Shown: positions 25,205 through 33,704 of the stretch, in pieces
How positions within the stretch are numbered: position 1 is the stretch's first letter
How the letters are laid out: each line of letters opens with the position of its first letter
Assembly: GCA_965220185.1 (NCBI GenBank)
Contig: OZ244807.1
Location: forward strand, 2,356,001 to 2,420,000
DNA: 64,000 nucleotides
Origin: Azotimanducus sp965220185
Lineage (GTDB): Bacteria > Pseudomonadota > Gammaproteobacteria > Pseudomonadales > Azotimanducaceae
Direction of reading: 5' to 3'
Position numbers and translations under genes: made by a program
The notes under the pieces: generated by a model
The model's input: the letters and a program-made list of their open reading frames with translations, nothing else
Databases searched by the model: none
Told to the model about the DNA's origin: nothing

Positions 25205-26119
25205 ATGACTCAGCTCCAACCCAAACGCCCCCGCCGCTGCCTGCTGTCCGTCCCAGGCGGCAACCCACGAATGCTCGAAAAGGCATCCGGCATCGAAGTA
25301 GACGAAGTGTTTCTCGACCTAGAAGATGCGGTGGCGCCGTCCGCCAAGCTCGATGCGCGTGGCATGATCGTCGAAGCCATCAACAAGCACCACTGGACAC
25401 CCAAGACCATCTGCGTGCGAGTGAACGACGTCGAGACCGAATATTGCCACGACGACATCATCGAAGTCGTCACTGGCGCGAGGGACAAGCTCGACACCAT
25501 CATGCTCACCAAAGCGAAGTCCGCGAGCGATGTGATGTTCGTGCATCATCTGCTTAGCCAGCTCGAAACCAAGCTCGGAATTGAGAAACGCATCGGCATC
25601 GAATGCCTCATTGAAGAAGTCGAAGGCATCGCGCACATCGATGAGATCGCAAGCGCATCGAGCCGGCTCGAAGCCCTCACCTTCGGCATGGGCGATTATG
25701 CCGCGAGCCAGAAGATGCAGCTGGCAACGATTGGCGGCTCCGGCGACTACCCGCCCGATGTCTGGCACTACCCGAGGTATCGCATGATCGTCGCCTGCCA
25801 TGCCAACGGCATCGATCCGGTCGATGGCCCTTACGCCAACTTTGCGGACATGGAAAGCTTCCGCACTGAATGCCAGCGCTGCCTGACGCTCGGCATGTCA
25901 GGCAAATGGGCGATTCATCCCAATCAGGTGGCGACGGCCATGGAAATCTTCACGCCGGGCATCGATGCCGTGGCACGCGCTCGCAAGCATGAAGCGGCCT
26001 ACGCTGAGGCGCTCGCCCAAGGTCAAGGCGCGATCAATATTGATGGAGAAATGGTAGACGCGGCGACCATACGGATTGCGCGCAATGTGATTGACAGGGC
26101 GGATTTGTATGGGATGTGA
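25205..26119 (+). CDS. HpcH/HpaI aldolase family CoA-ester lyase (CitE-like)
   Basis: A 304-residue CitE/Mcl-type lyase: RRCLLSVPGGNPRMLEKA, VFLDLEDAVAPSAK (metal Asp/Glu), ICVRVNDVETEY, ECLIEEVEGI and GKWAIHPNQVATAMEIF near the end. The family cleaves acyl-CoA thioesters such as malyl-CoA, citramalyl-CoA or citryl-CoA with Mg. The exact substrate is open; the length and IHPNQ motif match malyl/methylmalyl-CoA lyase relatives. Its 3' end overlaps the convergent PIN gene. Confidence 0.9.
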   Translation: MTQLQPKRPRRCLLSVPGGNPRMLEKASGIEVDEVFLDLEDAVAPSAKLDARGMIVEAINKHHWTPKTICVRVNDVETEYCHDDIIEVVTGARDKLDTIMLTKAKSASDVMFVHHLLSQLETKLGIEKRIGIECLIEEVEGIAHIDEIASASSRLEALTFGMGDYAASQKMQLATIGGSGDYPPDVWHYPRYRMIVACHANGIDPVDGPYANFADMESFRTECQRCLTLGMSGKWAIHPNQVATAMEIFTPGIDAVARARKHEAAYAEALAQGQGAINIDGEMVDAATIRIARNVIDRADLYGM

Positions 26120-26606
26120 GCCTATGTCGCGCATAGACAGAAGAGATGTGAAAAGCCAAGGATCGTAACGTAGCAGATGGAATTGCATCCTTACGTTGGT
26201 CTGGGAGCAGTATCGGAATAGCTTGTCGACCGTTTCTCCTATACAACTTGAAGTCAGCGTCTAGCGTGAATACGCACGCCGATAAATGTAGTTCCGACAT
26301 TCTCACGAGGCATGCATCTGCGAAAGACATGGGCATGTCTTGATACTTGCTTGAGAGCCTCAAAACCGACTCACACTCCACGGCAAGACTGAAGCGCACT
26401 TCCATGCGTCCGCGCTGAATTAACTCTAGTACCGCTCGCACTCCGTTCGGGAGAGTTCGTAGCAGATAGCAAGCTTCCGCAACGACTGCCTCGCAGGTAA
26501 GCATTGGCATGTTGCTATTTGCCCACATCTGCGCAGCCCATTTGTGATGGGCATCATTGCGGCTGATGAGTGCAACCAGAGGGCCTGTGTCTACAATCAT
26601 GATCAT
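26034..26606 (-). CDS. PIN-domain toxin with extended C-terminus
   Basis: A 190-residue protein. The first ~135 residues are a PIN domain (MIMIVDTGPLVALISRNDAH, VVAEACYLL, MSFADACLVRMSEL, CVFTLDADFKLYRR). The remaining ~50 residues, from KDAIPSATL on, look unlike PIN proteins and run 86 bp antisense into the CoA-ester lyase gene, suggesting the original stop was lost. The start overlaps the upstream antitoxin stop by ATGA. Predicted Mg-dependent RNase. Confidence 0.85.
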   Translation of the reverse strand: MIMIVDTGPLVALISRNDAHHKWAAQMWANSNMPMLTCEAVVAEACYLLRTLPNGVRAVLELIQRGRMEVRFSLAVECESVLRLSSKYQDMPMSFADACLVRMSELHLSACVFTLDADFKLYRRNGRQAIPILLPDQRKDAIPSATLRSLAFHISSVYARHRLTSHTNPPCQSHCAQSVWSPRLPFLHQY

Positions 26607-26845
26607 CGTCCAAACCCGCTCATATGCACCTTATTCGTCGAGAGGTCCGTCGGTCCAGCCACGCATCCAACCAAGTCTTCTATTCCTTCTAGCCCTTTCA
26701 GCGAGTTCAGACCTGAACTGCTTCGAAGATATAGGTCGATGGCTTCTCTGATCACGGCAGACTTGCTTCGGCTTCCATTTCGTGCCACTCGCTCAAGTTC
26801 GCTTGCCGTCAACTCATCTACTTTCAGTGATATTACCCGCATCAT
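26603..26845 (-). CDS. ribbon-helix-helix antitoxin
   Basis: An 80-residue protein: VISLKVDELTASELERVA, SRSKSAVIREAIDLYLR is the beta-strand plus two-helix ribbon-helix-helix DNA-binding fold. The C-terminal ~40 residues would bind the toxin. It overlaps the PIN toxin start (ATGA) and is probably autoregulatory. An ATG at 26842 is an equally possible start. Confidence 0.85.
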   Translation of the reverse strand: MMRVISLKVDELTASELERVARNGSRSKSAVIREAIDLYLRSSSGLNSLKGLEGIEDLVGCVAGPTDLSTNKVHMSGFGR

Positions 26846-26967
26846 TCCTGGTGGTATTGCTTGAATAGATATCCGGTACTACCATGATCATGTGAGTTTT
26901 GAGCGCTTGTTCGAAAGACTGAAGGGCGGCCCGCAGGCCGCCCCGTGTAGGTGGTGTTTGACGCCGG

Positions 26968-27662
26968 TCAGTTGGTCGTGCATCCCACGTTCTGTCTCCA
27001 GGCGGCGTCCAGCATATATTCGTAGCCGTCTTCGGCATCTGTGCGCGCCCAGCTGCCCGACGAGTTCCTGGCTCCGCAGAAGCAAGCCCGGATCTGATTC
27101 GGGTCCTTGCTGAAGGCGTAGCACCCGCTTGAAAACGGATCGCCGGGACCGTCGCCGCCGCGACCCGAGCCAAGGGGAATCTCCAGATCGGCCGGCGTCT
27201 TGAAGCAGAATCTTGAAACGACATTGGTGACATCCCCGATATGCGTGACTGCGGTGTAGCGCGTGTTCTGCTTCAGGTTGCTGAAGGTTTTATCAGACCC
27301 TTGCAAATCCGTGCCAACCTCAACAGTTCCAAGAGTCTGCCTGCTTGCCTCTTTCCTGCCATTTTCCAGCACGCTGAGATACACAGTGGCGCTTTGAAGT
27401 TCTCGCGCCCCTGGTATATGAAGTTGGACTGTTTGAATCGAAGTTGTCCATATCGAAAGCTGGACCGCGTTTTTTGTCAGGGTTCCACCGACAAGGCTTA
27501 TTCCGTTACGTATAGACTGGCCTGACGGGCAGGCACTGGACCCTGTATCGCCCAGAATGGACCAGTCCACCTGGGACATGGCCGGTCCGGCCAGCATCCC
27601 CAGCAACAGGAGGACTGCTAGTTTATCGAGGGGGGGGGGGGGGGGGGGGTAAAGCGTGTCAT
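26968..27662 (-). CDS. predicted secreted protein with a C20 tract in its 5' end (off-frame as read)
   Basis: From ATG at 27662 (GAGGA spaced 7-8 bases upstream) the frame reads MTRFT, enters 20 consecutive C and then stops after SIN. If the tract were 18 or 21 C, the frame would run on through LDKLAVLLLLGMLAGPAMSQ, a clear signal-peptide core with a cleavage-like AMS-Q, and ~210 residues of a Cys-containing protein. The mature part (Cys in SSACPSGQS, RFCFKT, SGCYAF, RACFCGAR and the final VGCTTN) matches no family I recognise. Slipped-strand phase variation or a sequencing error in the homopolymer are the two explanations. Confidence 0.55.
27630..27649. repeat. G20/C20 homopolymer tract
   Basis: Twenty G on the plus strand (C on the coding strand), 14 bases after the first base of the likely ATG at 27662. 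A tract of this length is expected to slip during replication. Lengths divisible by three keep the downstream signal peptide in frame. Confidence 0.9.
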
Positions 27663-27774
27663 GGTTGTGTCCTCAATGGGTGAAGTATTGCTGCTCGACA
27701 GTATTTTGCAGTCCTTGCAGTGATGTCTTGCAACGTCATTATATACCATTCAAAGCACCCGATGATCCGCAGCA

Positions 27775-28632
27775 TCACGACCCGCCGCGAATCTTCCCGA
27801 GTCCTGTAAACGGAATCGTCCGCGGCGTACTTGCCTGATACGCCGCATAGTCTGGATACTTGGACAGGCTGAGCTCCTCTCCAAGCCGAGTCGATCCGAG
27901 GAACAAAGCTGTCAGCACGACAAACCCACCGCCAGTCCAGTTGAAGACATCGCCCGATGCCGCGATCGCGAACCAGTAGAAGCTCCACCACATGGCAAGC
28001 TCGCAGAAATAGTTGGGATGCCGGCTGTATTGAAAGAGGCCTGTTGTGAGAAAGCCCTTCTCCACTGGCTCGCCAGCTTCGATGCGGCGCTTCTTATCCT
28101 GCTGGAAGGCCCACATTTGCCGATCAGCTACGGATTCGCCGAGCAGGGCGAGAGCAAACACAATCGCCGCCGTGTAGTCGAGCCAATTGAGGGGTGCGTC
28201 CATATTTTCCCAAGCGACGTGTACCGGCGCCGTGAACCACCAAATGAGCAGCATCTGCCCGGGCGCGAGGAAGGTCGCATTGAACACTTGAATCTGCCAA
28301 GGCTTCATACGCTTGCGCACTTCAGCCCATCGGTAATCTTCGCCGTCTTTCCCATAGCCGCCTTTGATCCAGAAGTTGTAGGTGAGGCGAGCGCTCCACA
28401 GCACGACGAGCGCCGTCATTAGGTTGATTCTCGGCGATTCGAAGCCACTGTCCACAGCGACCAGCAAGCAATAGATTGCCGGGCACAGGCTCCACAATCG
28501 ATCCACCCACTCGTAGCGGCGCGTCACAACTGCGGATACATAGCATCCGATGATGAGCACGATGCAAAGATCGAGCGCCGCACCGAATGGCGTGCCAACG
28601 AGCGGGTGGGGGATAAAATTAAGGTCAGGCAT
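27775..28632 (-). CDS. DUF1295 / steroid 5-alpha-reductase-like membrane protein
   Basis: A 285-residue membrane protein with about 6-7 hydrophobic segments and the conserved C-terminal region GLFQYSRHPNYFCELAMWWSF, then LSKYPDYAAYQ, as in DUF1295 and the ICMT/steroid reductase superfamily. The family includes NADPH-dependent reductases and methyltransferases; substrate unknown. The ATG at 28632 follows GGAGATCAGCC and is preferred over a longer upstream frame. Confidence 0.88.
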   Translation of the reverse strand: MPDLNFIPHPLVGTPFGAALDLCIVLIIGCYVSAVVTRRYEWVDRLWSLCPAIYCLLVAVDSGFESPRINLMTALVVLWSARLTYNFWIKGGYGKDGEDYRWAEVRKRMKPWQIQVFNATFLAPGQMLLIWWFTAPVHVAWENMDAPLNWLDYTAAIVFALALLGESVADRQMWAFQQDKKRRIEAGEPVEKGFLTTGLFQYSRHPNYFCELAMWWSFYWFAIAASGDVFNWTGGGFVVLTALFLGSTRLGEELSLSKYPDYAAYQASTPRTIPFTGLGKIRGGS

Positions 28633-28707
28633 GGCTGATCTCCATGAGTCACATGGCGTATCAGGTATGCTAACAGATTGAAACCATGAAGCCCAAGAGG
28701 AATTCAT

Positions 28708-29184
28708 ATGTCCACAGAAGCGCTTGCGAGCGCCAAAGCCACGCTCGAATCACGCATCGGTCAGTCAGGCACGCCCACCGATTGGTTTGAAATCACGCAA
28801 GAGCGCATCAACGCCTTCGCTGACGCCACCATGGATCATCAATGGATTCATATCGATGAACAGCGAGCGAAATCCGGCCCCTTCGGTAAAACCATCGCGC
28901 ACGGCCAGCTCACCATGTCGGTGATGAGCTTTCTGCCGGGCGGCGACGGCGCTGGCATCCCGAAGCTCGACGGCGCCAAGATGGGCATCAACATGGGCTG
29001 GAACAAGGTGCGCTTCCCAAGCCCGGTGCCGGTTGGCGCGCGCATCCGCACGGTGCCCAAGCTTGTTGAGGTCACGATCAAAGGCGAGAACATGATCGAA
29101 GCGGTCAACGAGCTGACCGTCGAGGTGGAGGGCTCCGAGAAGCCTGCGTGCGTCGCGCAGAGTGTGCTGCGGATGCTGTTTTAG
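28708..29184 (+). CDS. MaoC-family (R)-specific enoyl-CoA hydratase-like protein
   Basis: A 158-residue hot-dog-fold protein. It has the hydratase-2 motif FADATMDHQWIHIDEQRAKSG, with the catalytic Asp and His, followed by PFGKTIAHGQLTMSVM. It probably hydrates trans-2-enoyl-CoA. AGAGGAA lies 8 bases before the ATG. It is divergent from the DUF1295 gene. Confidence 0.92.
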   Translation: MSTEALASAKATLESRIGQSGTPTDWFEITQERINAFADATMDHQWIHIDEQRAKSGPFGKTIAHGQLTMSVMSFLPGGDGAGIPKLDGAKMGINMGWNKVRFPSPVPVGARIRTVPKLVEVTIKGENMIEAVNELTVEVEGSEKPACVAQSVLRMLF

Positions 29185-29199
29185 CTACAGATTGCGCCT

Positions 29200-29778
29200 T
29201 TAGGCCCAGAGGTCAGAAAGATCGAAGCTGATGGCATCGAAGGGCGGCACAGAAATGCCGGCATCGCCAGTGAGCATATCGAGCAACGCCCAGAAGCCGT
29301 CGCGCAGTTCGAATGCTTCCAGTGTCCTCGCTGTCGGGTCGATGAACCACAGAAAGCCAACGCCTTCGCGCGCGTAGATCGTTCGCTTGATGCCCGTATC
29401 GATTCTCCGCGTCGAAGGCGAAAGCACTTCGCACACCCAATCGGGAGCCAGCGTGAAGTAGGCTGCATCCGGATACTCTGGCAATCGGCTCTTCCGCCAG
29501 CCCGCGAGGTCAGGAACGACGACATCTTCGCCAAAATGCAACTCTGGCTCGTAGACAATCCACCAGCCGCCCGGGCCGCCTCGACCTCGACGAAACGGCG
29601 GCAACAGGGTCGCGCCGATTTCAGAACTCGCCAATGCATGACGCGATGCGGGTCGCGGATGCAAATGCAACTCGCCATCCAAGATTTGCGCCACTTTGTG
29701 ATGCGGCGCATCAAGAACATCCTGATAGGTCGCGCGACGAACAGTCCTTGCCGCGGCGCCCGCTGCCGAAATGCTCAT
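29200..29778 (-). CDS. Uma2-family endonuclease-like protein
   Basis: A 192-residue DUF820/Uma2 protein with a PD-(D/E)XK-like core: ILDGELHLHPRPAS, VYEPELHFGEDVVVPDLAGW, APDWVCEVLSPSTRRID and YAREGVGFLWFIDP. These proteins are abundant in some bacteria and their biological role is poorly known; nuclease activity is inferred from the fold. It is convergent with the MaoC gene, with a 15-bp gap. Confidence 0.85.
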   Translation of the reverse strand: MSISAAGAAARTVRRATYQDVLDAPHHKVAQILDGELHLHPRPASRHALASSEIGATLLPPFRRGRGGPGGWWIVYEPELHFGEDVVVPDLAGWRKSRLPEYPDAAYFTLAPDWVCEVLSPSTRRIDTGIKRTIYAREGVGFLWFIDPTARTLEAFELRDGFWALLDMLTGDAGISVPPFDAISFDLSDLWA

Positions 29779-30008
29779 AACGACTCAACGACTGACGAAT
29801 GAGCGCCTGATTCTACACCGAAGCGCATTCAAGGAAACGCAACAAGGCGAGCCATCACGCCTCAGCCGACGCCAAAGCCTTCGCTTCCACCACAATCAAA
29901 TCGCGCAGTTGGCATGGCATCTGCTAGCTCTGCCAACACTAACAAGTAGTGTAGTATTTGCTTTTCTACACGCTTTCCAAACAAGCTCACAAAGGGGGGA
30001 CGCTCACT

Positions 30009-32366
30009 ATGGCAATGCGAGTACGAGGCAGCACGCTGCCGTGCAATCCGGCCGCTCAAGCTGCCGCCAAGACCAAGACCAGCGCGACAGTCGCCGCGGG
30101 TGTTGCGGTCGCGGCCAGCCTTGGTGCGCCGATGCTGGCGGTTGCTCAAAGCAGCATGATCGAAGAAGTCATCGTCACCGTCAGCAGGCGCGCCGAAACC
30201 TTGCAGGAAGTGCCTTTGGCGGTTTCGGCCTTCACCGGCGAGTTCATGAGCGATGTCAACTTGGACGATGTGAAAGACCTCGTCGCCTACACGCCCGGGC
30301 TCACCGGCAACTCCAAGGACAGCTTTATCGATGTCCTGCAAATTCGCGGCATCTACACGCTCGACTTCGGTGTCGGCGGCGACCCATCGATTAGCTTTTT
30401 CAAGAACGGCCTCTATCAAGGCCGCAATGGCTCGGTGGTCACAAGCCTCTATGACATTGACCGCGTGGAAGTCGCGCGCGGCTCGCAAGGCTTCCTCTTC
30501 GGGCGCAACTCGATTGCCGGTGCCATCAGCACGCACACGCGGAGGCCCGAACTCGGCCAGCGCGAAGGCTATGTGGAAGTTGACATCGGCGAACGCAACC
30601 ATGCTGTCATTGAAGGCGCGGTGAGCGTTGATCTGAGCGAGAACGCCGCCGCGCGCATCGCCCTGTATAGCTCACAGGAAGACGGCTACGTCAAAAACCA
30701 CTTTCGCCCGCAGGATAAAGACCTGATCGCGCACAGCAAGCAGGCCGCCCGCCTGTCGCTGCGCCACACCGAAGGCAACACCGATATCAATGCTTTCTTC
30801 GAGTTTGAAGACCGCGAACAGTCCGGCACCATCTACCGTGCGATTGATCGGGGTGAGGCTTGGGAGAACCTACACGAAATTTTCGGCGTGACGATGCGCG
30901 GTGACAGCCAAGACACCGACAGTGATCTCTCAGAAGGCGAGGCCGACGATGCCAAGATTCTGAGTATTGGCCTCAATATCGAGCATGACATGGGGTGGGC
31001 AACGCTCACCTCGCTCACTGGCTACAAGGATCACGAATACTATTATTCGGAAGACTTTGACGGCTCGCCGCTCGAAATCAACAACTACGCGCAAGATCAG
31101 GAAGGCGATTACTTCGAGCAGGAATTTCGACTGGTGTCCGAAACTTCAAGCGACCTCTCCTGGTATGCCGGCGTCTCCTACTATCAGGAGAACATCGACA
31201 CGCTGTTCACGCAGGTGGCGGGCGAGGAGGTCATGTGCACCTACTATTTCTCGTACTATGGCTTCAACAACTGCACCGAGTATTTCGCCTACTACGACCA
31301 AGAATTCGTCCCGCATCCTCGCGGACTCGTCGAGAGCAATCGCGTCAAGGGCGACTATTCAGGCTGGGCAGCCTACGTAGACTTAAACTATGTCTTCACC
31401 AACGCATTGGATGCGAGCATTGGCCTGCGCTACACCAGCGACACCAAGGATTTCGCCAACAACGTCTTTCCGGTCGAGAGCATGCTCGGACCATTCTGGG
31501 CGATCACCTTCTCCACCGATGGCTTTCTGCAAGACGAAAAAACATGGAGCGATTGGACGCCCCGCGCTGTGCTGCGCTTCCGTCCCAACGACGACTGGAC
31601 GCTTTATGGCAGCGTCACCACCGGCTACAAATCGGGCGGCTTCGGCAGTTTCGCGTTCTCGCCTGACCAAGAAGCCGGCACCACCGGTCTGACCCAAGCG
31701 GATGCTCGCCCAGACCCCTTTGATCCTGAGTCCTCGATATCCTTTGAAGTCGGCGCCAAAGGCACCCTCCTTGATGGGCGCGCGCAAGTAGATGGGAACT
31801 TCTACCACTACACCTTTGAAGATCTGCAGGTGGTCATTTTCAACGACGGCGGCGGGGCGCGCGTAAAGAACATCGGCGAGGTCGAGGGCTGGGGCTTCGA
31901 GGGCACCTTGCAAGCGCTCTTGAGTGAAAACTGGGATGTATTCCTGTCCTTCGCCTGGGCTGATTCCGAAGCACGCGATGTCTCCTACCTCTGCGGTGAC
32001 ACGGATGCCTGCGAAGGCAATCCGCTTGGACGTCTGCCCGAATTCTCCTACGGCGCGGTCTTGCAAGGTAAGCTGCCAACCGGCGCGGGCGAATGGGTCG
32101 GTCGTATTGAAGCCTTCGGCCAAAGCAAAACCTACGGCGGACAGGAACTCGACCCGGACACGGTCAATGATGGCTGGGTGGAGGTCGCCGTGCGCGGCGG
32201 CTACCGGGCAAACTCCGGATGGGAGCTCTGGGCTTACGTCGAGAACCTCAACGACGCCGAGTATCACGACTTCACCACCGAGCCTGGCGACATACTCCCC
32301 GCCACAGCATTCGGCATGAGTCGCCCGACCACCTTTGGCGTTCGTGCGCAATGGTCGTTTGATTGA
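30009..32366 (+). CDS. TonB-dependent receptor
   Basis: A 785-residue outer-membrane receptor. It has a long signal region ending near PMLAVAQ, a TonB-box-like EEVIVTVSRRAETLQEVPLA, a plug domain (~50-170; VAYTPGLTGN, RVEVARGSQGFLFGRNSIAG) and a beta-barrel with the terminal aromatic RAQWSFD. It imports a large ligand with TonB energy; ligand unknown. The ATG at 30009 follows AAGGGGGGA. The gene directly precedes a SpuC-like transaminase, which raises the possibility that it serves amine-containing substrates. Confidence 0.92.
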   Translation: MAMRVRGSTLPCNPAAQAAAKTKTSATVAAGVAVAASLGAPMLAVAQSSMIEEVIVTVSRRAETLQEVPLAVSAFTGEFMSDVNLDDVKDLVAYTPGLTGNSKDSFIDVLQIRGIYTLDFGVGGDPSISFFKNGLYQGRNGSVVTSLYDIDRVEVARGSQGFLFGRNSIAGAISTHTRRPELGQREGYVEVDIGERNHAVIEGAVSVDLSENAAARIALYSSQEDGYVKNHFRPQDKDLIAHSKQAARLSLRHTEGNTDINAFFEFEDREQSGTIYRAIDRGEAWENLHEIFGVTMRGDSQDTDSDLSEGEADDAKILSIGLNIEHDMGWATLTSLTGYKDHEYYYSEDFDGSPLEINNYAQDQEGDYFEQEFRLVSETSSDLSWYAGVSYYQENIDTLFTQVAGEEVMCTYYFSYYGFNNCTEYFAYYDQEFVPHPRGLVESNRVKGDYSGWAAYVDLNYVFTNALDASIGLRYTSDTKDFANNVFPVESMLGPFWAITFSTDGFLQDEKTWSDWTPRAVLRFRPNDDWTLYGSVTTGYKSGGFGSFAFSPDQEAGTTGLTQADARPDPFDPESSISFEVGAKGTLLDGRAQVDGNFYHYTFEDLQVVIFNDGGGARVKNIGEVEGWGFEGTLQALLSENWDVFLSFAWADSEARDVSYLCGDTDACEGNPLGRLPEFSYGAVLQGKLPTGAGEWVGRIEAFGQSKTYGGQELDPDTVNDGWVEVAVRGGYRANSGWELWAYVENLNDAEYHDFTTEPGDILPATAFGMSRPTTFGVRAQWSFD

Positions 32367-32381
32367 TGCCCACCTGCTAAC

Positions 32382-33704
32382 GTGACGCAAACAGCCGAGC
32401 AGCTTCGGCAGCGCGACGCTGCGCATCATCTGCATCCGTTCACGGACTTCGCCGACCTTGCGAAGAAAGGCACGCGCATCCTCGTGCGCGGCGAAGGCAT
32501 CTATATTTACGAGCAATCGGGGCACAAGCTCTTGGATGGCATGTCGGGCCTGTGGAACGTCAACATGGGCTATGGGCAGCGGGCGCTCATTGACGCCGCG
32601 AAGACTCAGCTTGAAACCCTGCCCTTCTACAACAGCTTCTTTCAGTGTACGACGCCGCCGAGCGTGCATCTCGCAGAACAATTAAGCGAGATCAGCGGTC
32701 TTTCGCATGTTTTTTTCACTAACGGCGGATCGGATGCCAACGATACGCAACTCCGGATCGTCAAGCGCTTCTGGCAGCTTCAAGGCAAGCCAGAAAAGCG
32801 CATCTTCATTGGTCGCGAGAACGCCTATCACGGCAGTACGCTGGCATCTGCAAGCCTTGGTGGCATGAAGCCGATGCACACACAAGGCGACCTGCCAATC
32901 CCGGACATTATTCATGTCGATCAGCCCTACTACTTCGGCGCGCAAACCAACGAATCTCCGGAGGCATTTGCGCAGGGCCTCGCTGATCAACTTGAGACGC
33001 GAATCACTGAACTAGGGCCTTCAAGGGTCGCGGCGTTTATCGGCGAGCCCGTGCAGGGCGCAGGCGGTGTCATCATTCCGCCGGAAAACTACTGGCCCGC
33101 CATCGAAGCCGTTTGCCGCCGCCACGATGTGCTCTTGATCGCCGATGAAGTCATCACCGGATTCGGGCGCCTCGGCGAATGGTTCGCCTTTCAGCGCATG
33201 GGCTTCGCGCCCGATCTCGTGACCTTCGCCAAGGGCGTGACCTCAGGCTATATCCCCTTGGGCGGCGTGCTCGTCGGCGATCGAGTCGCGAACACCCTGA
33301 CCTCGGACGGCGGCGAGTTCGCACATGGATTCACGAACTCCGGGCATCCTGTGGCCTGCGCAGTCGGCCTCGCGAATCTCAAGCTCATCCATGACACCAA
33401 TGTGCTCGCGCATGTTCGCGAAGAAGCTGAGCCGTATTTGCGAGCGCTGATGGCCGAACTTGCCTCGAAGCACGAGATCATTGCCGAAGCACGCCTCTTG
33501 GGACTCATGGGCGCGTTTGAGCTCGGCACGCCGGACTCTCCGAAAACGCTCGGCGAGGCTTGCCGCGACCTCGCCACAAGTGCAGGTCTTGTCATGCGCG
33601 CGACCGGCAACACGATGATCATCGCGCCACCGCTCATTATTTCGAAATCCGAGATCGACGAACTGATTGAGAAGGCAGACAAGGCGTTTCAAGGCCTCAA
33701 GTGA
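32382..33704 (+). CDS. spuC: class III aminotransferase, putrescine/spermidine-pyruvate type
   Basis: A 440-residue PLP enzyme starting with HHLHPFTDFADLAKKGTRIL, GMSGLWNVNMGYGQ and LPFYNSFFQCTTPPSVHLAEQL, the pattern of SpuC-like omega-transaminases acting on polyamines. The PLP lysine lies in TFAKGVTSGYIPLGGV, with DEVITGFGR upstream. It would transfer the amino group from putrescine or a similar amine to pyruvate. It begins at GTG and its stop overlaps the next gene start (GTGA), indicating coupling to the spermidine dehydrogenase-like flavoprotein. Confidence 0.8.
   Translation: MTQTAEQLRQRDAAHHLHPFTDFADLAKKGTRILVRGEGIYIYEQSGHKLLDGMSGLWNVNMGYGQRALIDAAKTQLETLPFYNSFFQCTTPPSVHLAEQLSEISGLSHVFFTNGGSDANDTQLRIVKRFWQLQGKPEKRIFIGRENAYHGSTLASASLGGMKPMHTQGDLPIPDIIHVDQPYYFGAQTNESPEAFAQGLADQLETRITELGPSRVAAFIGEPVQGAGGVIIPPENYWPAIEAVCRRHDVLLIADEVITGFGRLGEWFAFQRMGFAPDLVTFAKGVTSGYIPLGGVLVGDRVANTLTSDGGEFAHGFTNSGHPVACAVGLANLKLIHDTNVLAHVREEAEPYLRALMAELASKHEIIAEARLLGLMGAFELGTPDSPKTLGEACRDLATSAGLVMRATGNTMIIAPPLIISKSEIDELIEKADKAFQGLK

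Noticed and set aside
26814..27233. A 139-codon minus-strand frame next to the secreted-protein gene
   Set aside because: It overlaps that gene in another frame, is Arg/Ala/Pro-rich and has no recognisable domain.
30331..30624. Plus-strand alternate-frame open reading frames inside the TonB receptor
   Set aside because: Short Ser/Arg/Ala-rich shadows of the receptor gene.
31383..32681. A 432-codon antisense frame across the TonB receptor and transaminase
   Set aside because: It crosses two well-supported sense genes and shows no domain.
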